A stretch of 64,000 nt of DNA from Cylindrodendrum hubeiense (lineage: Eukaryota > Ascomycota > Sordariomycetes > Hypocreales > Nectriaceae). The stretch spans positions 88,536 through 152,535 of the forward strand of contig JAANBB010000057.1 of assembly GCA_014621425.1 (NCBI GenBank). Direction: 5' to 3'. Positions 56,481 through 64,000 of this stretch are shown here, piece after piece. Position 1 is the first letter of the stretch; each line of letters starts with the position of its first letter. Position numbers and translations under genes: made by a program. The notes beneath the pieces are model-generated. The model was not told the origin of the DNA. It was given only the letters and a program-made list of their open reading frames with translations, and made no database searches.

Positions 56481-57783
56481 TGCGACAGTGAAGCACGTTT
56501 ACACTCCAGAAACGTGTGAGGACGGCATAGCTTGCACAGCAGTGCTATCCCTGGCCTCGCCATTTAACGAGTTCACTCCTTTGACATTTTCCTTATTTCA
56601 TGGTTCTGTGAACCTATCTCATAACATGCGCAGCGTAGAATCCTCCGTCAGGGGGAAAGGGGGAAAAGGCCAACGGCGTCTTGGAAACCACCTCTCGGCG
56701 TTCTATCTTGGTTGGGATACCAAGACTCGAGGGGATCAGTGATCGCCCTGGAGAGAACTCAGTGAGGCCCCAGCAAGGCTTCGATAGCCTTTGCTTGGGG
56801 TGAATAATGCAGCTAATATGGATTGATGGTACACATGTGTTGATACAACGCTTTTTTCCTACTTGGTCACAACAAAAGTTTTCTCATGTTCTTTCTTGAT
56901 GGATCTCTTGCTAGTCTGGTTGATAGTTTCTTGTACGATCTAGACGAGGATAGATAAAATCTTTCATGATGTTCATTAACTGCCTGGCTATTCTGACGTG
57001 ACTGCTCAAGATTTATGTGGGAATTGTGGGAACTACAACATTGTTAGATTTACCGACTGCACCATATGCAGAAAAAAAAGATCTCCATTTACTGCAGCAT
57101 TGGAGCGTCTTATATCTAATAAAGATGTAAACCTCATGCCTGAAATGAAAATTCGACTTTATCCACAAATCTTAAAGTTGCTTGGATGACCAAAAAGCAC
57201 TGCTCTCAGTCCGCCCACACGATCAGCTTACCCTATAGTCGTTTCTAGTCTCCTCAGGAATTCATATTTCTAGATATGTTTCGTATTTTTCAATCATGAA
57301 GACTTGCCTAGTTGCCCAATATCTTGAGATTAAATCACTGAATTTAGCGAGAAGCGGTGGTCTGAACGGGGAGATAAATGGGTTCATCATAATGAGTACC
57401 CCCCGACTAGTGATCAGCATGCCCAACTCACTACTGAAACATCACACTGGAACTGACCGTTGAAATCGATGGGGCCAGAAAATCCCTCAAATTAGTCTTC
57501 TAAGTTTGAGAAAGACTCCCCATATTAGACATTTTGATATTTACTTCATTCTCGTAAAGTTTAGCTATTATGATTTGCATGGTCTCGAGTGCAGTTGTTT
57601 TTGGATTTACCACATTGGGAAGTTTGGTGGGGCCGCATCCGGGGCCACCTCCGACGTCACACTCCCGCCTCCCAAAGATTGTTAGCGCACAACGTGCTGG
57701 GTGTGACAAGGGTGAAATATCGGATAATCTTAATGATTGAAGAACATGGGTTCAATTCACTTATACACCGTGTGCATGCTCCC
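56481..57783. other. intergenic, 1.3 kb
   Basis: Convergent 3' space of the acidic nuclear protein and GH31 genes. It becomes AT-rich from about 56800. A 63-codon frame without ATG at 56998-57189 has a CGNC...CTIC zinc-ribbon-like pattern (see findings). Confidence 0.45.
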
Positions 57784-59824
57784 TTACGGCCGAACAAAGA
57801 CGGGCATCGTGTCCAGCGGACAGTCCACCTTCACTGAGGTCCCGCCCTCGTACTCTTTATCCCCCTTGAACTCTTTCCACTTCCCGCCTTGAGGCAGCAC
57901 CGGAAAGTACACGCCTAACTTCCTCTTGCTTAGACCTAGAACAGGGCAGCACAGGTACTTGCTGCCGTACATGTACTGTTGGTCAATATCCCACGCCGCC
58001 GGATCACCGGGGAACTCGTAGAACAGCGTCCGGATCACAGGTGACCCCTTCTCGTGCGCTTCCTTCATCAAGCCCCGGGTGTACCCCCGCAGTTCCTCCC
58101 GAATGGCCATGTACTTGCGGCAGATGGCATACACTTCCTCGCCGTATGACCACACCTCGTTTGGCGCTCCGCTGAGACACCCCGCGCCGCCAGTCGTGCC
58201 GTGCTGCGGCTGCTGCGGGAGGCGGTTCCCGTGCAAGCGCATCACGGGGCAGAAGGCACCCCACTGGAACCAGCGGACGAGCAGTTCGTGGAACTCTGGG
58301 TCGTTGACGTCGCCGCCATGGAACCCGCCAATGTCCGTCGTCCACCACGGGATTCCCGCGAGGCCCATGCTCAGGCCCGCGGCCAGCTGCGAGCGGAAGC
58401 TGGTCCACGAGGATGCTACATCGCCGCTCCAGACGAGGGCGCCGAACTTCTGGCTGCCGGCCCAGGCGCAGCGCAGCAGGTTGACGATGTTGGTCTGGCC
58501 TTCGCGGGCCTGGCCCTCGTAGAAGCCACGGGCATACTCGCGCGGGTAAATGTTGCCGACGGCAACGTTGGGACCAAGATGGTAGCGATATGTATCGAAG
58601 TCGTAGATCCTGTATTCTGGCTCTGCCTCGTCAAGCCAAAAGACTTTGATGCCCTTGGAGTAGTAGTTTTTCTTGACCTTGGCCCAGACGTACTCTCGAG
58701 ACCCGGGGTGAGTCGTGTCGTAGTGGATGGTGTCACCCTGGAAGTCGAGACCAGTGCGGACGCCGCGGTCTGCCCGGATGAGATATCCTTTCTCAAGCAT
58801 CTCTTCATAATTTTCAGATAGCTTGTCTACCGTGGGCCAAATTGACACCATCAATTCGATGTTTAAGCTCTTGAGCTCCTTAATCATGGCATCTAAGTCA
58901 AATGAATTAGCTTTATACAGTAAGACTTTTCATAAGGGACTTGGACTCACCTGGATCCGGCCAGTAGGTGGGATCAAACCGCCAGTCGCCCTGCTTGGGC
59001 CAGTGGAAGAAGTCAACCACGATGAGATCAATGGGCAGCTTGCGTTTCTTGTACTCTCGTGCCACCTCTAGGAGCTCCTTTTGCGTCTGGTACCGCAGCT
59101 TGCATTGCCAGAACCCGAGGCCGTACTCTGGCATCATGGGGACTTTGCCTGTTACGTCTGCGTAGGCCTCGACAATCTCTGCAGGCGTGTTTCCAGCCAC
59201 GATCCAGTAATCGAGGGACTTGGTGGAGAGAGCCTCGAAGCTCATAATGTTCTTGCCAAAGATGGCGTTGCCGATGGCAGGATTGTTCCACAAAAAACCG
59301 TAGCCGCGAGAGGACACGGCAAAGGGGACGCTGGCCTGGGAGTTGCGCTGGGCCAGTTCAAGCTGGGTTCCCTTGATGTCGAGATACGGCTGTTGGTACT
59401 GGCCAAAGCCAAATATCTTCTCTTTGGCGTCCAGGCTCTCAAATCGGGCTGTCAAGTGATAGTCGCCACCCATGATGGGTTTGAACTCGCGCGCATCGAT
59501 GTTGAGGGAACTGCATTTGGGGTCGCCGAGATCGTGCAAGTTGCGGGAGTACTCTTCGAGCAGCAGTTTCCCGTCCGAGTTGAAGACTGTAAGCTTCCCA
59601 CCTGCGGTGAGATTGGCTTTGATCTTGCCGTTGACGATTGAGCCGGCGGTCTTTGAGATGGAGATTTCTGGTTTAGTCGAAGATTTCCCTTCTAAAGCCC
59701 AGTCCTCGGATGGCATGGAGCTCATCTTGGTGGCGCGGACACGCAGGCCTTTGCCCCATGGCTCAACCCAGAGCTGTTCGGCATCGTAGGCATAGACGAG
59801 ACGGTTTTCCTTTTCGAAAAGCAT
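57784..59824 (-). CDS. glycoside hydrolase family 31, alpha-xylosidase type
   Basis: Exons 59824-58951 and 58892-57784, intron 58 nt, 660 residues. The GH31 layout is an N-terminal beta-sandwich (about 1-225, with FGFGQYQQPYLDIKG, WNNPAIGN), then a (beta/alpha)8 barrel: DFFHWPKQGDWRFDPTYWPD, probable nucleophile Asp379 in KVFWLDEAEPE, acid/base Asp449 in WSGDVASSW, PWWTTDIGGF. A C-terminal beta domain ends with MPVFVRP. The nucleophile context WLDEAEPE is like bacterial and fungal xyloglucan alpha-xylosidases of the XylS/Xyl31 group. No signal peptide, so it acts inside the cell, releasing xylose from imported oligosaccharides. The upstream part of the frame has no ATG. Confidence 0.9.
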
Positions 59825-61412
59825 GTTCAACTAATTATTTTGTTGTAGCCCGAGGACTTGCGGGGAAATGGTCGTTGACAGTGAGCTGACAGAAACTCTT
59901 TAAGCATATAGGGCCGGCATCGAGGGCCGCATTTCCGTCCCCCGCGACTCCACTGATGCAGCACCTGATGATCAATGGCCAGCTGCAGCTGTGTTGAGGG
60001 GTTCTAGACGACGAGCGCTACGCGTTGGAGCTCTGTGATAGGGGACTCCAGGGGAATGTTGGGCTTGTATCAAGCGGCGGCTGCACCCCGCCGGAGCTCT
60101 CCACCGGAGAGTTGCAAGCGTGAATCATCATTCGTGATGGTTGGTTGCACGGTCAGACCGTTGCGGGTAGGGAGCAGAGAGGCTTGAGATATCGATGCAA
60201 GCTGTAGTCCCTTGGGGAATGCCGTGCAAGAAGCGAGATGTGAGGCTTAACACCTATCTTAACTGCCGGGCGCCCGGACGTGTAAGGGCTCACCTCCCAG
60301 TGGACTATTGATTGGTACGAGACAAGGGAAGGGATGGAAATACCCGGCCACGTGGGACAGGGGAGACTAGAGATGGGTCCATAACTTGGTTCATTAAAGA
60401 CATGGCTATACTTGGTTAGTATTAAGTGCCCATGATGTCTGTTATCCCCGTGATGGGAATGTTACGAGTGAAGCTACGACTCGGCGTCTCGGATCCGACG
60501 GGACTCCGCAAATGTCAGTGGATGTGGGGACGAACATGGATTCGACGGACCCTCGAGGATCCCAGATCCACACAGCTACATCTGTACCGCTCACCTTGTC
60601 TCGCTTGATGGCGAGGGAATGGCGAAATGATGCAAGGACGGCCGATCTCGGGCTCGGCGATCAAAAAGGGAGGCGGAAAAGAAAGCTTTGTGTGCGCATA
60701 ACTGAATAAATGAACAAATAGGGCCGCATCGTCGTGGGCAAACCGCGACAGTCTCATGGCGGAGGCGGCAAGGTTTCATGGCAGAACCAACACAGTGCTG
60801 GGCTTTGTTTGACAAGTCGAGGCGCAGCTGGCCACAGTTGGCTACAGTTGGTTGTTGGCTGTTGGCAGTGCTGCACGGATGCGAAACGGCGCTAAAGGAT
60901 GCTGAAGCTGGAGGGCACTGCCTCCATCCCACACTGTGCGCACGCATCGCAGCCACCACTGACGCAATACCGGTGCGCAGCGGGTTGACACCGTATACAC
61001 GGTATACGACCCACGATTTCGTAAAGGATGCAAAGGAGGCTGGACGAGAAAGCCTGCACGCACAGTCACACACACTCGGTCCCCGGTCGCATGACTTTTT
61101 TCCTGAAATCCCGCCTCGACTACGCTCTTCTCTCGTCATTCCCCTCCTCCATCCCTCGCATCCGTCCTGCTTCGACATCGCCATCGTCAACTTCACAGGA
61201 GCGACCGAGACGACACACCGAGCCCCGCCGCCGCCGCCAAGACCCCCCTGCCTGTCCTCTCTCCAAGGCCGCCAGAGCACAGACTGCGCGCGTGACTGTC
61301 GTCATCGAAAACTCGCCCTCGACTTTGACCGAAGCCGCCATTCCTGGGCCTTCTCCACGTTTGCCATTTTCGAGACAACCCCCAGAAAAAGAAAATACAG
61401 CCCGCAATCGCC
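59825..61412. other. divergent intergenic space, 1.6 kb
   Basis: Upstream regions of the GH31 gene (left) and of the Mpv17-like gene (right), with CT-rich leader sequence at 61080-61260. A GTATACACGGTATAC palindrome lies near 60995. No gene recognised. Confidence 0.5.
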
Positions 61413-62641
61413 ATGGCGGTGGAACAGACCATGAAGCGATTCACTCGCTCTATCAACCGGAAATACATCTACGGACGACTGGTAGGTTTTGTTCTTTTCT
61501 TGTGCTGCTCCGTCGCTGCCGCTGCCTCCTCCGCAGCCCTGCACGTGGTGGCTGTATCTTCACCACCACAGCCGCCAACCCTGTTACTGTTTGGAGAGCC
61601 GTCGCCACCTGCGACCTAGCTTCTCGGTGGCTTCTGCATCTTCCTTATCCAGCAACTCTCATCCTGTCTTTCCCTCCATCGGCACAAACCCCCACCCACT
61701 TCGATTTCTGTCGATTCTGTCAATCGATATCAATCCTGCTCAATGCTGACGACACATAACTCGCACAGCCTCTCCTCCATACCATCATCTTCCTCATCGA
61801 GATGGCGCTCGCCGCCCGGCTCACGGCCAGATTCAACTCGTACTATGACGAGCGACCACGTATGTGACACCATTATCCTTCCCGATCCACCGTCTCAATC
61901 ACTAGCGACCCACCGAACGATTGACGCCGACCCTATACCCCTACGATTGCTTGACATTTGCTGATATAGGACTTGTCCAATAGTGCTGACCATGATGGTC
62001 ACCAACGCCGTCCTCGGTGGCGTTGCCGATACCGTCGCCCAGACCGTTACCGCCTTTCGACAGCGAACCCTACTCAAACCCACCGAGAAGGACGATGGAC
62101 TTGGCATCCCCCTCGACGACCTCGATCGCAAGGGCTCCGTCTACGACCGCGGCCTGATCCCCAACTCCAAGGCCCCGCCGCCTCCCTTCGATTTCGAGCG
62201 CCTGACCCGTTTCATGGCATATGGTTTCTGCATGGCCCCTGTCCAGTTCAAATGGTTCCGATTCCTCGAGCGCATCTTCCCCATGTCCAAGACCAGCGCC
62301 TTCGGTCCGGCCATGAAGCGTGTAGCTTTCGACCAGCTCATTTTTGCGCCGTTTGGTGTTGCCATCTTCTTCACAGCCATGACCATTGCTGAGGGTGGTG
62401 GTCGCCGTGCGGTTACCCACAAGCTGAAGGACATGTACATCCCCACTCTCAAGGCCAACTACGTCGTCTGGCCCGCGGTGCAGATTGTCAACTTCCGCCT
62501 GATGCCGGTTCAGTACCAGCTTGTAAGTTCTCTGGAGATGATGTTGATAGGTCAGATGCTAACATGATGTAGCCATTTGTGTCAACGATCGGTATTGCCT
62601 GGACTGCGTATCTCTCCCTGACGAACAATTCGGACGAGTAG
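61413..62641 (+). CDS. Mpv17/PMP22 family membrane protein
   Basis: Exons 61413-61481, 61769-61859, 61984-62522 and 62573-62641; 255 residues. Introns 287, 124 and 50 nt. The first exon supplies 23 basic residues (MAVEQTMKRFTRSINRKY), joined in frame to PLLHTIIFLIE before the internal Met at 61802. That Met is an alternative start giving 221 residues; without the first exon the protein still has the usual Mpv17 N-terminus (RFNSYYDERPLLTMMVTNA). Four TM segments and the family's C-terminal signature follow (VWPAVQIVNFRLMPVQYQLPF). The family sits in mitochondrial or peroxisomal membranes; the basic N-terminus would favour mitochondria. Confidence 0.85.
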
Positions 62642-64000
62642 ACGAGATGGTTCATATCCAGACGGAACGAGGGTATTTTTCTATGTTATAAATTCATTGC
62701 TCATCATCCTCCTCTAGAAGAGGGGGGATAGTGAGAGGCTCCTATGGCCCAACTGCTCTGATTCGGGTTGAGCTGGTCCATTTTCAACGGTTTCTACCTG
62801 GTAGAGGGTGCTTGCATTCTTGGGCATCGATGGGAGATACGGCCTCCCATCGGCTACTTTGTTTTTTTGAGTCTAGGTTGTCTGGTTCTCGACAGGCTTG
62901 AACAAGGGTATGGCGTTTGTGGAGTCTCGAGGCATCTGGCTGGGTTGACTTTGTTGGCTTTGTTGGTTCTGATATCGGTTCTGATAACGGTTTACTGGAC
63001 TAGCAAGGGCTCGCAACGAGGGCCGTTGCGATATATTAGGCAAGGGGGGTGGGTTACACGTATGGACATGTAGTGAAATAAAGGATTCACCAACGTCAGA
63101 ATGTCGTATCATACAGTACATGATACGTGCAGTGCAAGCAAGGTTGGGTTGTCGTCTTGGGCGGGTCTAGCATGGAGCTAGTTACCTGATTAACCCGGTG
63201 GTTGATGCTTCATTCCCTCGGCCCGCGATGGGATCTCCCTTGTCCCGCCAAGTCAGCCAATGGCCGGTTGGCATCTTTTGAAGCATGGATGATGTCAACC
63301 CGATCTTGGCCGCTGTATCAATGTGGTCTTAATGTGGTCTTAGCTACGTCGGCATGTCATGACCGTGATCCACCCGCAAGCCGCCAGATGGCTCCCGGTA
63401 GGCCCCCCAGCTGGCGGACGGGGCTTTGACGAGCTGGTGCTGCACGTTCGGTTGGATCTTGACCGACGAGAATTGACCGACGAAAACGCAGCGAGCCGGG
63501 GAAGGCAGCCGTCGCCATGGGCATCCCGCGGCGGCGTCCCGCGGTGCAGCGCGGCATTGCCGCATCGCCAGAACCCGGATGGGCCCGGGAGGGCGTCCTC
63601 ACGGCATCTGCCCGAGGAGCGTCCGCACGCGGCCGAGCGAGCTGAGTGATTTTCGCAGGCTGGGCAGCCAAGGCACCTCACCGTCAGCCCAGACTCGACG
63701 GGTGTGGTTTGCACGTTGCGATACGTCGACAGCAGCGTCACGTCACGCCAGTGCGACCCCCACCTCGCCCCTTGGGCCAGCGGCAACCCCACCAAGACGC
63801 CAGACTGCCAGTGCTGCAGCCCGCTGCTCGCGGCGCTGGGGTCACCATGTTAGCTCCCCAACATCACCGAGAGCACTCCCGACACCACACCACACCACCG
63901 CTACACCGTACCACACCGCACCACCCGGGCGCGCTGGGGGCCTGCTCCAGGCGCTGCAACGCCCATGGCGCCGGGGCCACCAGCACCGCTCCAGCGCATC
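62642..64000. other. intergenic to window end, 1.36 kb
   Basis: 3' flank of the Mpv17-like gene, then GC-rich sequence from 63340. Frames at 63344-63795 and 63359-63649 overlap on both strands and have no domain. An ACACC/CACCA-rich tract lies at about 63885-63935. No gene recognised up to the right edge. Confidence 0.5.

Noticed and set aside
63344..63795. Overlapping frames on both strands near the right edge
   Set aside because: High GC content gives long chance frames; composition is Arg/Pro/Ser/Gly-rich without any motif.

Overview
This window is eukaryotic and almost certainly comes from a filamentous ascomycete (Pezizomycotina); I cannot name the species. The reasons are short spliceosomal introns (mostly 48-120 nt, several with CTAAC/CTGAC-like branch sites), a Zn(II)2Cys6 regulator, a HeLo-domain protein, a kinesin-6, fungal Sec11 and Brf1, and many fungus-type multi-exon genes. 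There are no operons; neighbours are on either strand and were read by hand-splicing at GT-AG (once GC-AG) junctions.

Left part (1 to about 33 kb) is sparse, relatively AT-rich and looks accessory. It opens with the 5' end of a Zn2Cys6 regulator and a hexose transporter with a 15-nt microexon, then about 4 kb without a convincing gene (one LTR-like remnant). From 10 to 33 kb come four kinase-fold proteins, each joined to a different partner: kinase-ankyrin (10.2 kb), HeLo-pseudokinase (11.9 kb, MLKL-like layout), kinase-pseudokinase tandem (21.6 kb) and kinase-TPR (28.3 kb). Between them lie a decayed phosphotransferase, a tiny three-exon gene for a secreted cysteine-stabilised defensin-like peptide, an MFS transporter, a DUF7514-like protein, a 59-residue three-exon gene and a seven-exon CorA-like membrane protein. 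I read 10-33 kb as a possible recognition/defence island; that is inference from architecture and clustering.

Right part (33 to 64 kb) is mostly conserved housekeeping genes: Brf1 (TFIIIB), a DUF1349-like protein, a BTB protein, a six-exon membrane protein, a CsbD-like protein with a GC-AG intron, signal peptidase Sec11, a four-TM membrane protein, kinesin-6, an acidic nuclear protein, a GH31 alpha-xylosidase-type hydrolase and an Mpv17/PMP22 protein. Intergenic spaces here are GC-rich and long (up to about 4 kb at 50.8-54.7 kb).

The best candidates for something new are the defensin-like gene, which is only visible after splicing three small exons, and the group of kinase-fold fusion proteins, two of which share a similar degenerate C-terminal pseudokinase module.
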